This document shows positions 18,072 to 28,100 of a stretch of 64,000 nt of DNA, piece by piece (the first letter of the stretch is position 1; each line of letters starts with the position of its first letter). The notes beneath the pieces are model-generated. The model worked only from the letters and a program-made list of their open reading frames with translations. It was not told the DNA's origin and searched no databases. The position numbers were made by a program, and so were the translations under genes. Source of the stretch: Pseudomonas sp. BMS12 (lineage in GTDB: Bacteria > Pseudomonadota > Gammaproteobacteria > Pseudomonadales > Pseudomonadaceae). Where the stretch lies: NCBI RefSeq assembly GCF_001592875.1, contig NZ_LSOF01000003.1, positions 169,633 to 233,632 of the forward strand, in the 5' to 3' direction.

Positions 18072-18965
18072 CTAGGACGGATTGAGCTGCCCGCGCAACA
18101 GGTCGCGAAAGCTCTGGATCAGCGGCTCGCGCGAGCGCCCGCGACGCAGCGCCAGGCTGAACGGTGCCTGGTAGCCGAAGGTGGTGGGCAGCAAGACCTT
18201 GAGCCGCCCCTGCTCGGCCCAGGGCTGGGCGTAGTGCTCGGGCAGATAGCCGATATAGGCGCCCGAGAGCACCAGGATCAGTTGCGCCTCCATCGACTCC
18301 ACGGTCGCCGCACTGTGCTTGAAGCCGTGCCGGGCCAGCTCGCTCTGGCTCCAGTAGCCACGCCCCACCATGCGCTGCTGGGTAATCACCTCGGCGGGTA
18401 TCCTGCGCTGGGTGAACAGGGGATGGCGATCACTGCAGTACAGCCAGTGCTGCTCGCGGTACAAGGCCTGATAGGTCAGGCCGTTCATCCGCGTATAGAA
18501 GGCGCCAATGGCCAGGTCCAGGCGGTTCTCCAGCAGCGCCAGCTGCAACTCGGCAGGGCTCAGTACCGCCAGGTGCAGGTGCACGGCCGGATGCTCCTCG
18601 CTGTACACACCGATGACCTCGGCCAGCGGCAGCGCCGGATCGCCCACGGTGGAGTCCAGTACGCCGAGGTTCAGGGTGCCACGCAGCTCACCCTTGAGCG
18701 CCGCCGAGTAACGCTCGAAGCCCTCCAGCTCGGCCAGCAGGCGCAGGCACTCCTGATGGAACAGCTCGCCCTTGCTGGTCAGGCTGAAGCCGCCGCGACC
18801 GCGGTGGCAGAGCACCAGGCCCAGCTGCGCCTCCAGCTGGCTCATGTAAGTGCTGATCGCCGAAGTGGACAGGTTGAGTTCCTGCTGGGCGGCGGCGAAA
18901 CCCTGGTGGCGCACCACGCTGGCGAAGATGCGCAGCAGCTTGAGATCGGGCAAGGCAGGGGTCAT
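18072..18965 (-). CDS. gbuR: LysR family regulator, GbuR-like
   Basis: 297 residues. N-terminal winged helix-turn-helix (LKLLRIFASVVRHQGFAAAQ, then STSAISTYMSQLEAQLG, about 8-55) and a LysR substrate-binding domain (about 90-290). It is divergent from gbuA, which is the arrangement of GbuR in P. aeruginosa, the activator of guanidinobutyrase expression with 4-guanidinobutyrate as inducer. The name rests on position plus family; ligand residues cannot be assigned from sequence alone. Confidence 0.82.
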   Translation of the reverse strand: MTPALPDLKLLRIFASVVRHQGFAAAQQELNLSTSAISTYMSQLEAQLGLVLCHRGRGGFSLTSKGELFHQECLRLLAELEGFERYSAALKGELRGTLNLGVLDSTVGDPALPLAEVIGVYSEEHPAVHLHLAVLSPAELQLALLENRLDLAIGAFYTRMNGLTYQALYREQHWLYCSDRHPLFTQRRIPAEVITQQRMVGRGYWSQSELARHGFKHSAATVESMEAQLILVLSGAYIGYLPEHYAQPWAEQGRLKVLLPTTFGYQAPFSLALRRGRSREPLIQSFRDLLRGQLNPS

Positions 18966-19010
18966 GGGCGCAGTCCGTCGGTAGGAGTGCTCATCCTAAG
19001 ACGGTGACGG

Positions 19011-19034
19011 TTAGTTTAGAAATTCATGAACTAA
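19011..19034. promoter_or_regulatory. Candidate LysR operator in the gbuR-gbuA divergent region
   Basis: TTAGTT and AACTAA form inverted arms separated by 12 bases, with further partial symmetry in the spacer. An AT-rich island in otherwise GC-rich DNA, about 50 bases from the gbuR start and 120 from gbuA. The form fits an LTTR recognition site; binding is inferred. Confidence 0.45.
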
Positions 19035-19153
19035 TTATTTCGCCACAGCGATTCTTTTTGTCGCCCCGGCGCAGAAGAATCGACCCACGCTCCGCTCGGG
19101 GCGCTCGACCGTCCCGAGTTCATTACAAGCACAACAACCGTGAGGCCCCACCC

Positions 19154-20113
19154 ATGGACAAGATCCTGCACCAGCCCCTGGGCGGCAATGAAATGCCCCG
19201 TTTCGGTGGCATCGCCACCATGATGCGCCTGCCGCATATCCAAAACGTCGAAGAAAAACGCCAGCTCGACGCCGCCTTCGTCGGCGTGCCGCTCGACATC
19301 GGCACCTCGCTGCGCTCCGGCACCCGCTTCGGCCCACGCGAGATCCGCGCCCAGTCGGTGATGATCCGCCCGTACAACATGGCCACCGGCGCCGCGCCGT
19401 TCGACTCGCTCAACGTGGCCGACATCGGCGACGTGGCGATCAACACCTTCAACCTGCTGGATGCCGTGCGCATCATCGAAGAGGCCTACGACGAGATCGT
19501 CGAACTCGACATCAAGCCGCTGACCCTGGGCGGCGACCACACCATCACCCTGCCGATCCTGCGCGCCCTGCACAAGAAGTACGGCAAGATCGGCCTGGTC
19601 CATATCGACGCCCATGCCGACGTCAACGACCACATGTTCGGCGAGAAGATCGCCCACGGCACCACCTTCCGCCGCGCTCAGGAAGAAGGCCTGCTCGACA
19701 GCCAGCGCGTGGTGCAGATCGGCCTGCGCGCCCAGGGCTACACCGCCGAGGACTTCAACTGGAGCCGCAAGCAGGGCTTCCGCGTCGTGCAAGCCGAAGA
19801 GTGCTGGCACAAGTCGCTGGAACCGCTGATGGCCGAAGTGCGCGAGAAGGTCGGCGGCGGCCCGGTGTACCTTTCCTTCGACATCGACGGCATCGACCCG
19901 GCCTGGGCGCCCGGCACCGGCACCCCGGAAATCGGCGGCCTGACCACCATCCAGGCGATGGAGATCATCCGCGGCTGCCAGGGCCTGGACATCATCGGCG
20001 GCGACCTGGTCGAGGTTTCCCCGCCCTACGACACCACCGGCAACACCTCGCTGCTAGGTGCCAACCTGCTTTACGAAATGCTCTGCGTGCTGCCGGGTGT
20101 GCAGCGCCGCTAG
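19154..20113 (+). CDS. gbuA: Guanidinobutyrase
   Basis: 319 residues, the length of P. aeruginosa GbuA, with near-identical N- and C-termini (MDKILHQPLGGNEMPRFGGI; LLYEMLCVLPGV). Ureohydrolase fold with the binuclear Mn ligands His129 (GGDHT), Asp152/His154/Asp156 (HIDAHADVND) and Asp243/Asp245 (SFDIDGIDP). It hydrolyses 4-guanidinobutyrate to 4-aminobutyrate and urea, the last step of the arginine transaminase and 2-ketoarginine routes. Agmatinase is the main alternative; residue-level similarity and gbuR next door favour guanidinobutyrase. Transporters and a decarboxylase follow on the same strand. Confidence 0.93.
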   Translation: MDKILHQPLGGNEMPRFGGIATMMRLPHIQNVEEKRQLDAAFVGVPLDIGTSLRSGTRFGPREIRAQSVMIRPYNMATGAAPFDSLNVADIGDVAINTFNLLDAVRIIEEAYDEIVELDIKPLTLGGDHTITLPILRALHKKYGKIGLVHIDAHADVNDHMFGEKIAHGTTFRRAQEEGLLDSQRVVQIGLRAQGYTAEDFNWSRKQGFRVVQAEECWHKSLEPLMAEVREKVGGGPVYLSFDIDGIDPAWAPGTGTPEIGGLTTIQAMEIIRGCQGLDIIGGDLVEVSPPYDTTGNTSLLGANLLYEMLCVLPGVQRR

Positions 20114-20138
20114 GCGCCACTCCGGCCTTTTATTACGA

Positions 20139-20157
20139 CCGGGCGCCCGGCGCCCGG
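20139..20157 (+). other. Intercistronic hairpin gbuA/YjiH
   Basis: CCGGGCGC-CCG-GCGCCCGG, eight paired bases with a three-base loop and no T run. It is the first of three strong hairpins in the gaps between the genes of this cluster; an mRNA-stability or processing role is more likely than termination. Confidence 0.45.
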
Positions 20158-20187
20158 ACACACTGACAACAACAATCAAGGTGTGCC

Positions 20188-21582
20188 ATGAACCACGAAG
20201 AATCCATGCCGTTGCTGGATGACCAGCCCGCACCCGAGCACAGCTACAGCGCGCGTCAATTTCTGATGTTCCTGATCCCCTCGCTGCTGGGGATCCTGCT
20301 GTTCCTCACCCCCATCGTCTACGAAGAGAAGGTCACCATCGGCCTCGGCGTCATGGCCGACGCCCTCAAGGCCGCGCTGAGCGCTCATCTGCCGGCCATC
20401 GCCACCGGTCTGCTGCTGTTCTCCGCCATCGCCGGCTTGCTGGCCACCCTGCTCAAGCCACACTGGGTCACCCGCCGCCCGGCCCTCAACGACCTGTTCA
20501 ACCTGCACCCGTTCTGGCTCGGCCTGCGCGTGGTCGGCGCGCTGTTCGCCGCCATGACCTTCTGGCAGTTCGGCCCCGAGTGGATCTGGAGCGCCAACAC
20601 CGGCGGCGTGGTGCTGAAAGACCTGGCCCCGGTGCTGATCACCTTCTTCCTGGTCGCCGGCCTGGTCCTGCCACTGCTCACCGACTACGGCCTGATGGAG
20701 TTCTGCGGCACCCTGGTGCGCAACGTGTTCCGCAAGATCTTCGGCCTGCCGGGCCGCTCGGCCATCGACGCCATCGCCTCCTGGCTCGGCTCGGGCACCG
20801 TCGGCGTGCTGATCACCGCCCAGCAGTACCAGAAAGGCTTCTACAGCGCGCGTGAAGCGGCGGTGATCGCCACCAACTTCTCCATCGCCTCGATCGCCTT
20901 CAGCCTGCTGATCACCAGCTTCATGAAGCTCGACCACCTGTTCGTGCCCTTCTACCTGACCGTGGTGGTCGCCGGCCTGGCCGCCGCCATCATCACCCCG
21001 CGCATCCCGCCGCTGTCGTGGAAGAAGGACGAGTACGTCGCCGGCGTCGGCAAGCAGATCAGCGAAGACGTACCGGCCGGCACCTCGCTACTGCGCTGGG
21101 GCCTGGCCCAGGCCGTCAATCGCGCCAACATCAATCCGTCGCCGGCACAGATGGCGCGCATCGGCGTGCACAACGTGGTGGATATCTGGCTCGGCCTGCT
21201 GCCGCTGGTCATGGCCATCGGCACCGTGTCGCTGGCCATCGCCGAGTTCACCCCGATCTTCAACTGGCTGTCCTACCCGCTGGTGCCGCTGCTCGAAGCG
21301 CTGCAACTGCCGGAAGCGGCCAAGGCGGCGCCGGCCATGCTGGTGGGCTTCGCCGACATGTTCCTGCCGGCCGTGCTGGGCAAGGGCATCGAGAGCGAGC
21401 TGACCCGCTTCGTGGTGGCCTGCATGTCGCTGACCCAGCTGATCTACATGTCCGAAGTCGGCGTGCTGATCCTCAAGGCCAAGCTGCCGCTGAACCTGCT
21501 GGAGCTGTTCGTCATCTTCATCATCCGTACCCTGATCACCCTGCCGATCATCGCGCTGATGGCGCACTGGATCGTCGGCTAA
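20188..21582 (+). CDS. YjiH family (nucleoside-recognition domain) membrane transporter
   Basis: 464 residues with about ten hydrophobic segments. The gate-like motif PGRSAIDAIASWLGSGTVGVLI (split around residues 186-207) and ADMFLPAVLGKGIESELTRFVVACMSLTQLIYMSE near the end match YjiH proteins of the nucleoside-recognition superfamily. It lies 74 bases after gbuA in the catabolic cluster, so it may carry guanidinobutyrate, ketoarginine or a product; no transport data exist in the sequence to choose. Confidence 0.8.
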   Translation: MNHEESMPLLDDQPAPEHSYSARQFLMFLIPSLLGILLFLTPIVYEEKVTIGLGVMADALKAALSAHLPAIATGLLLFSAIAGLLATLLKPHWVTRRPALNDLFNLHPFWLGLRVVGALFAAMTFWQFGPEWIWSANTGGVVLKDLAPVLITFFLVAGLVLPLLTDYGLMEFCGTLVRNVFRKIFGLPGRSAIDAIASWLGSGTVGVLITAQQYQKGFYSAREAAVIATNFSIASIAFSLLITSFMKLDHLFVPFYLTVVVAGLAAAIITPRIPPLSWKKDEYVAGVGKQISEDVPAGTSLLRWGLAQAVNRANINPSPAQMARIGVHNVVDIWLGLLPLVMAIGTVSLAIAEFTPIFNWLSYPLVPLLEALQLPEAAKAAPAMLVGFADMFLPAVLGKGIESELTRFVVACMSLTQLIYMSEVGVLILKAKLPLNLLELFVIFIIRTLITLPIIALMAHWIVG

Positions 21583-21588
21583 GCCGCA

Positions 21589-21608
21589 CCGGCCCCGCAC
21601 GGGGCCGG
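21589..21608 (+). other. Intercistronic hairpin YjiH/decarboxylase
   Basis: CCGGCCCCG-CA-CGGGGCCGG, nine paired bases, no T run, between the transporter stop and the next start. Confidence 0.45.
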
Positions 21609-21630
21609 GCGCACAACACAGGACTTCAGC

Positions 21631-23232
21631 ATGACCACTTGCGGCGAATTCCTCGTCAAACAACTCGAAGCCTGGGGCGTCGACACCGTGTTCGGCATCC
21701 CCGGCGTACACACCGTCGAGCTCTACCGCGGCCTGCCGGGCAGTGCCATCCGCCACATCACCCCGCGCCACGAGCAGGGCGCCGGCTTCATGGCCGATGG
21801 CTATGCCCGCGTCAGCGGCAAACCCGGCGTGTGCTTCATCATCACCGGCCCGGGCATGACCAATATCCTCACCGCCATGGGCCAGGCCTACGCCGACTCC
21901 ATACCCATGCTGGTGATCAGCAGCGTCAACGAGCGCGCCCGCCTGGGGCACGGCAATGGCTACCTGCACGAGCTGCCCAACCAGCGCGCCATGGTCGCCG
22001 GCGTATCCGCCTTCAGCCACACCCTGATGAGCGTCGAGGAGCTGCCGGCGGTACTGGCCCGCGCCTTCGCCGTGTTCGAGGGCGAGCGACCACGCCCGGT
22101 GCATATCGAGCTGCCACTGGACATCATCACCGCCGACGCCAGCCATATGCGCGTCCAGGCCAAACCGCGCTGCGCCCGCCCGGCGCCGGACCGTGCCCTG
22201 CTGCAGGAAGCCGCCAGCCTGCTGCGCGGCGCCCAGCGCCCGCTGCTGCTGCTCGGTGGTGGTTGCGTCGAAGCCCAGGCCGAGGCGCGCGCCCTGGCCG
22301 CCGCGCTGGACGCGCCGACCGCGCTGACCATCAACGCCAAGGGTCTGCTACCGCCGGGCCACCCGCTGCTGCTGGGCAGCAACCAGTCGCTGGTGCCGGT
22401 GCGCGAGCTGGCGCTGCAGGCCGACGTGGTGCTGGCCATCGGCACCGAGCTGGGCGAGACCGACTACGACGTGGTGTTCGACGGCAACTTCCGCATCCCC
22501 GGCCAGCTGATCCGCATCGACATCGACCCACAGCAACTGCACCGCAACCATGCACCGACCCTGGCCATCCAGGGCGACGCGCGCCTGGCCATGCGCATGC
22601 TGCTGGCCGGGCTCAACCCACGCAGCGCCGAGCCGAACAGCCCCGGCGCGCAACGCACCGCCGCCGCCCAGGCGCAGCTGGCCGAAGGTTTCTCCGGCTG
22701 GGCGCACTACCGCCAGCTGTTCGATACGCTGCTGGACGTACTGCCCGAGGCGCGCTTCGTCGGTGACTCGACGCAGACCGTGTACAGCGGCAACCACCTG
22801 GTCGAGCTGGACGGCGCGCGGCGCTGGTTCAACTCCTCCACCGGCTACGGCACCCTCGGTTACGGCCTGCCGGCCGCCATCGGCGCCAAGCTGGCCGAGC
22901 CGACGCGCCCGGTGGTATGCCTGATCGGCGACGGCGGCATCCAGTTCACCCTGCCGGAGCTGGCCAGCGCGGTGGAAGCCGGCGTCGGCATCGTCATATT
23001 GCTGTGGAACAACAGCGGCTACGGCGAGATCAAGCGCTACATGGAGCGCCGCGACATCACCCCGATCGGCGTGGATATCTACACCCCGGACCTGATCGCC
23101 ATCGCCCGCGGCTATGGCTGCGCGGCGGAACGGGCGCGTGACCACGCGCACCTGGCCGAGCTGCTACGCAGCGCGCCCGCAGATCGCCCGCTGATCATCG
23201 AGGTCCGTGAGGAAGCACCCTTCCACCCTTGA
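21631..23232 (+). CDS. ThDP-dependent decarboxylase, 5-guanidino-2-oxopentanoate (2-ketoarginine) decarboxylase-like
   Basis: 533 residues with the three-domain layout of acetolactate synthase-like enzymes. ThDP-activating Glu48 in RHEQGAGFMADGYAR; central domain about 190-330; C-terminal ThDP/Mg motif GDGG at 433-436 to Asn460-Asn461 in WNNSGYGEIKR. Related to AruI, which turns 2-ketoarginine into 4-guanidinobutyraldehyde in the arginine transaminase pathway. Its place beside gbuA supports that role because the aldehyde is oxidised to GbuA's substrate. The aminotransferase and aldehyde dehydrogenase are not in this cluster. Confidence 0.83.
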   Translation: MTTCGEFLVKQLEAWGVDTVFGIPGVHTVELYRGLPGSAIRHITPRHEQGAGFMADGYARVSGKPGVCFIITGPGMTNILTAMGQAYADSIPMLVISSVNERARLGHGNGYLHELPNQRAMVAGVSAFSHTLMSVEELPAVLARAFAVFEGERPRPVHIELPLDIITADASHMRVQAKPRCARPAPDRALLQEAASLLRGAQRPLLLLGGGCVEAQAEARALAAALDAPTALTINAKGLLPPGHPLLLGSNQSLVPVRELALQADVVLAIGTELGETDYDVVFDGNFRIPGQLIRIDIDPQQLHRNHAPTLAIQGDARLAMRMLLAGLNPRSAEPNSPGAQRTAAAQAQLAEGFSGWAHYRQLFDTLLDVLPEARFVGDSTQTVYSGNHLVELDGARRWFNSSTGYGTLGYGLPAAIGAKLAEPTRPVVCLIGDGGIQFTLPELASAVEAGVGIVILLWNNSGYGEIKRYMERRDITPIGVDIYTPDLIAIARGYGCAAERARDHAHLAELLRSAPADRPLIIEVREEAPFHP

Positions 23233-23244
23233 GCCAGCCCACAC

Positions 23245-23267
23245 TGGCCCGGATGCCATCCGGGCCA
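23245..23267 (+). other. Intercistronic hairpin decarboxylase/NCS1 transporter
   Basis: TGGCCCGGAT-GCC-ATCCGGGCCA, a perfect ten-base-pair stem without a T run in the 115-base gap. A ribosome-site-like GGGGAG lies before the next start. Confidence 0.45.
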
Positions 23268-23347
23268 GGGCAATAACGACAACAAGCACCTGCACCACTG
23301 ACTGCCGCGTTACCTAAAGCAATAATCAAACATCGGGGAGTCGACAC

Positions 23348-24688
23348 ATGCTCAAGAACCTCAGCCAACACTTCGGCCAGGACGGCCTCGCCGCCACCGA
23401 CGCCAGCCACCGCAGCCTCGGCTTCGGCGGTACCACCGCCCTCTGGCTGGGCGCCAACGTGGTGGTCACCACCATCCTCACCGGCATGCTGCTGGTGCCG
23501 GATCTGCCCTTCCTGCAGGCCATGCTGATCGTGTTGTGCGGCTCGGCCATCGGCATCCTGCCGCTGGTATTGGTCGGCCTGATGGGCCAGCGCACCGGCC
23601 TGACCACCATGGTCCTGGCCCGCGGCAGTTATGGCGTGCACGGTGCCAAACTGCCCTCGCTGGTCAACCTGCTGACCCTGCTGGCCTGGAGCTGGATCCA
23701 GGCGCTGCTGGCTGGCATGAGCCTGAACTACGCGGTCGAGCACGTCACCGGCTACAGCAACCTGCCGCTGTTCACCATCCTCTGCGAGACCCTGGTGCTG
23801 CTGATCGCCCTGCGCGGTCACCTGGGCATCGAGCGGGTCGAGCGCTGGGCTGCCATCGGCATGCTGCTGCTTGCCGGCGCGGTGTTCTACGTGATGGCCG
23901 ACAAGTTCGAGTTCAGCCAGCTGCTGAGCATGCCGGTGGAGCCGCGCAACGAGATCACCCCCGGCATCGCCTTCGACATCGTCATCGCCACCGCCTTCTC
24001 CTGGATTCCACTGGCCGCGGACTACAACCGCAACTGCCGCACTCAGGGCGATGCGGCCGTCGGAACCTGGCTCGGCTACGTTGTCGCCACCCTGCTGGCC
24101 ATGGGCCTGGGCGCCACCGTTTCCGGCTTCTCGGTACTCGGCGGCATGGAGCAGACCTATGACCCGGCGGTACTTCTGGCCGGCTTCGGCTTCGGTCTGC
24201 CGGCGGCCATCGTGGTGTTCCTCTCGGTGATGACCACCAACGTGATGTGCGTGTACAGCGCCAGCCTGTCGTACCTGAACATGCGTCCGCAGACCAAGTT
24301 CTGGAAACCGGCCCTGGTGATCGGCGTGCTGTCAGTGGCCGGCTCGCAGATCCCCGGCATCCTCGACAACTTCCAGAGCTTCCTGCTGATCATCGGCAGC
24401 CTGTTCATCCCGGCCTTCGCCGTGCTGATCGCCGACTTCTTTCTGATCCAGCGCGGTCAGTACGCGGTCGACGATCTGCTCAGCGAGGACGGCGGCAGTT
24501 ACCGCTATCTGGGTGGTTTCAACCCGGCGGCCTTCGCCGCCTATGGCCTGGGCGCCGTGCTGGCCTACTACTGGGGCTGGGTTTCGCCGCTGGCCTGGGG
24601 CGCCTCGCTGCCGGTATTCCTGATCACCGCCACCAGCTACACCGTGCTGCGTCGCTGGGTGCTGGTGCCACGCGTGCGTCTGGCCTGA
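23348..24688 (+). CDS. NCS1-type purine/cytosine permease family transporter
   Basis: 446 residues, about 12 transmembrane segments. TTALWLGANVVVTTILTGML at the N-terminus, the RTGLTTMVLARGSYGVHGA segment (about 80-99) and FSWIPLAADYNRNCR (about 216-231) are typical of NCS1 nucleobase/cation symporters (CodB/PucI type). In P. aeruginosa a transporter of this type accompanies gbuA, so uptake of a guanidino compound is plausible; that is inference from position. Confidence 0.85.
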   Translation: MLKNLSQHFGQDGLAATDASHRSLGFGGTTALWLGANVVVTTILTGMLLVPDLPFLQAMLIVLCGSAIGILPLVLVGLMGQRTGLTTMVLARGSYGVHGAKLPSLVNLLTLLAWSWIQALLAGMSLNYAVEHVTGYSNLPLFTILCETLVLLIALRGHLGIERVERWAAIGMLLLAGAVFYVMADKFEFSQLLSMPVEPRNEITPGIAFDIVIATAFSWIPLAADYNRNCRTQGDAAVGTWLGYVVATLLAMGLGATVSGFSVLGGMEQTYDPAVLLAGFGFGLPAAIVVFLSVMTTNVMCVYSASLSYLNMRPQTKFWKPALVIGVLSVAGSQIPGILDNFQSFLLIIGSLFIPAFAVLIADFFLIQRGQYAVDDLLSEDGGSYRYLGGFNPAAFAAYGLGAVLAYYWGWVSPLAWGASLPVFLITATSYTVLRRWVLVPRVRLA

Positions 24689-24713
24689 TCGCCCATCCCA
24701 GTACAGACTGCAG

Positions 24714-24733
24714 AGGCCGCCGCAAGGCGGCCT
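24714..24733 (+). terminator. Hairpin between NCS1 transporter and MBL gene, weak terminator
   Basis: AGGCCGCC-GCAA-GGCGGCCT followed by only TT then G. May partly terminate transcription before the hydrolase gene. Confidence 0.5.
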
Positions 24734-24750
24734 TTGCGCAAGGAGCCGAA

Positions 24751-25476
24751 ATGAAGATCGTCAGCAAAGACCACTGGTTCGAGGTGCGCCGCCTGGACGA
24801 CGGTGTGCGCCTGATCCATGAGCCCTACGTGCGGCCCTTCTACCGCTGCAACCTGTGGCATATCAGCGGCCGCGAGCGTGATGTGCTGGTGGACTCCGGC
24901 TCCGGCCTGGTCAGCCTGCGCGAGCAACTGCCCTGGCTGACCGCCAAGCCGCTGCTGGCCGTGGCCAGCCACACCCACTTCGACCATATCGCCGGCCACC
25001 ACGAGTTCGCCGAGCGCCTCTGTCACCCGGCCGAGGCCGCCATCCTTGCCGCACCAGATGGTGACAACACACTGGCCACCGCCTTCGTCGGCGACGAGAT
25101 GTTCGAGGCGCACCCGGAGTGCCCGCTGTGCTACGCCGAATACCGGGTGAAGGCCGCGCCGGCCACCCGTCTGATCGAGGAAGGTGACGTACTGGACCTC
25201 GGCGACCGCGTGCTGCAGGTGCTGCACACCCCCGGCCATTCGCCCGGCGGCATCAGCCTGTGGGAAGCGGCCACGCAGACCCTGTTCTCCGGCGACATCG
25301 TCTACGACGGCCCGCTGATCGAAGACGCCTACCACTCCAACCTGGCCGACTACGCCGCCAGCCTCGAACGCCTGCGCCACCTGCCAGTGCGCACGGTGCA
25401 TGGCGGCCACTTCGCTAGCTTCTCTGGAGAGCGCTTGCGCGAGCTGATCGACCAGTGGTTTGCCAAGCATCCCTGA
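24751..25476 (+). CDS. MBL-fold metallo-hydrolase
   Basis: 241 residues. Metallo-beta-lactamase fold with HTHFDH (His74, His76, Asp78, His79), the later ligand His in HTPGHSPGGISLW and Asp in LFSGDIVYDGP; HGGHF near the C-terminus supplies the last His. AAGGAG precedes the ATG. Last gene of the guanidinobutyrate cluster by strand and spacing. MBL hydrolases of this class act on lactones, thioesters or similar; a role in this pathway is not established. Confidence 0.8.
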   Translation: MKIVSKDHWFEVRRLDDGVRLIHEPYVRPFYRCNLWHISGRERDVLVDSGSGLVSLREQLPWLTAKPLLAVASHTHFDHIAGHHEFAERLCHPAEAAILAAPDGDNTLATAFVGDEMFEAHPECPLCYAEYRVKAAPATRLIEEGDVLDLGDRVLQVLHTPGHSPGGISLWEAATQTLFSGDIVYDGPLIEDAYHSNLADYAASLERLRHLPVRTVHGGHFASFSGERLRELIDQWFAKHP

Positions 25477-25503
25477 CCAGCCAAACTCCGTACGGGCCGA
25501 CCA

Positions 25504-25567
25504 TCGCGGCTGAATCCGCTCCCACAAAGTCGATCCCGTGCTTTTGTGGGAGCGGCTTTAGCCGCGA
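25504..25567. repeat. REPIN: inverted pair of REP palindromes
   Basis: TCGCGGCTGAATCCGCTCCCACA (25504-25526, written as two halves TCGCGGCTGAAT / CCGCTCCCACA) faces TGTGGGAGCGG / CTTTAGCCGCGA (25545-25567). This is the common Pseudomonas REP consensus in head-to-head arrangement, about 18 bases apart, in the gap between two genes whose 3' ends converge. Confidence 0.8.
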
Positions 25568-25590
25568 CAGCCCCAGGCAGCACCAAACCG

Positions 25591-25657
25591 TAGGAAGGGC
25601 CTTGGCCGCGACCCAGACCACCCAGAACTCTTCCGGTCGCGGCCAAGGCCCCTCTTA
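25591..25657. repeat. Second inverted pair next to the REPIN
   Basis: AGGGCCTTGGCCGCGACC (25596-25613) and GGTCGCGGCCAAGGCCCCT (25635 onward) are inverted copies about 21 bases apart, probably a diverged REP variant (GGCCTTGGCCGCGA core). Together with the preceding REPIN it fills the 240-base gap. Confidence 0.65.
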
Positions 25658-25676
25658 CAGATAACTTTGCAGGCAC

Positions 25677-25700
25677 AAAAAACCCGGCCGAGGCCGGGTT
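25677..25700 (-). terminator. rpiA terminator
   Basis: AACCCGGC-CGAG-GCCGGGTT hairpin; on the minus strand it runs into six T. It starts 18 bases past the rpiA stop. TTCTTT on the other side may let it work in both directions. Confidence 0.85.
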
Positions 25701-25717
25701 CTTTCACTTCAGGGCGA

Positions 25718-26389
25718 TCAGACCTTCAGCGTCTTCACACCCTCGGCGGTGCCGAGCAGCAGCAGGTCGGCCGGGCGCGCGGCGAACAGGCCGTTGGTGA
25801 CCACGCCGACGATGGCATTGATGTCCGCTTCCAGCTTCACCGGGTCGACGATGCTCATGTTGTGCACGTCGAGGATGATGTTGCCGTTGTCGGTGACCAC
25901 TCCCTCGCGGTACACAGGGTCGCCGCCCAGTTTGACCAGCTGGCGCGCCACGTGGCTGCGGGCCATGGGGATCACTTCCACCGGCAGCGGGAAGGCGCCA
26001 AGCACCGGCACCAGCTTGCTGGCGTCGGCGATGCAGATGAAGGTCTTGGCCACCGCCGCGACTATCTTCTCGCGGGTCAGCGCGGCACCGCCGCCCTTGA
26101 TCAGGTTGAGGCGCTCGTCGCTCTCGTCGGCGCCGTCGATGTAGAACTCCAGGCCGTCCACGGCGTTGAGGTCATACACCGGGATGCCATGGCCCTTGAG
26201 GCGCGCGGCGGTGGCTTCGGAGCTGGCCACGGCGCCGTCGAAGGCCATCTTATGCTGGGCCAGGGCGTCGATGAAGCAGTTGGCGGTGGAGCCGGTGCCG
26301 ACGCCGATCACGCTCTTGCTGTCGAGGAAGGGAAGAATATGGTCGACGGCGGCCTGGGCCACGGCCTGCTTGAGCTGATCCTGGGTCAT
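25718..26389 (-). CDS. rpiA: Ribose-5-phosphate isomerase A
   Basis: 223 residues. Interconverts ribose 5-phosphate and ribulose 5-phosphate. Family motifs: [17 protein letters not shown] (phosphate loop, about 27-43), [25 protein letters not shown] (split about 84-108, catalytic Asp and Glu), and NGNIILDVH. The chosen ATG gives the standard N-terminus [11 protein letters not shown]; an upstream extension has no support. Divergent from ilvA, as in other pseudomonads. Confidence 0.96.
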   Translation of the reverse strand: MTQDQLKQAVAQAAVDHILPFLDSKSVIGVGTGSTANCFIDALAQHKMAFDGAVASSEATAARLKGHGIPVYDLNAVDGLEFYIDGADESDERLNLIKGGGAALTREKIVAAVAKTFICIADASKLVPVLGAFPLPVEVIPMARSHVARQLVKLGGDPVYREGVVTDNGNIILDVHNMSIVDPVKLEADINAIVGVVTNGLFAARPADLLLLGTAEGVKTLKV

Positions 26390-26573
26390 CGCGGGTTCTG
26401 CGCCTGGGGAGTACGGGAAGGGGCGAATTATAGCCCCGCGCCCCCGCGATCGGCTGCGTTTTATCGCCACAGTCCTACTGTTATGCGGTTTTCCCCGCGG
26501 TCTGTCGGTGGCCGCCGGCCGAAGCGCTGGGGTAGACTCCGGAATCCTTGAAAAGCCCGCCAGTGAAGCCGTG

Positions 26574-28088
<1,515 letters not shown>

Positions 28089-28100
28089 GGAAGTGCCGTG

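Noticed and set aside
18072..25476. Genomic island insertion around the gbu cluster
   Set aside because: No integrase, tRNA, direct repeats or clear base-composition shift; the cluster is a normal pseudomonad pathway in a different place.
25477..25717. CRISPR array
   Set aside because: The repeats are inverted REP pairs, not direct repeats with unique spacers.
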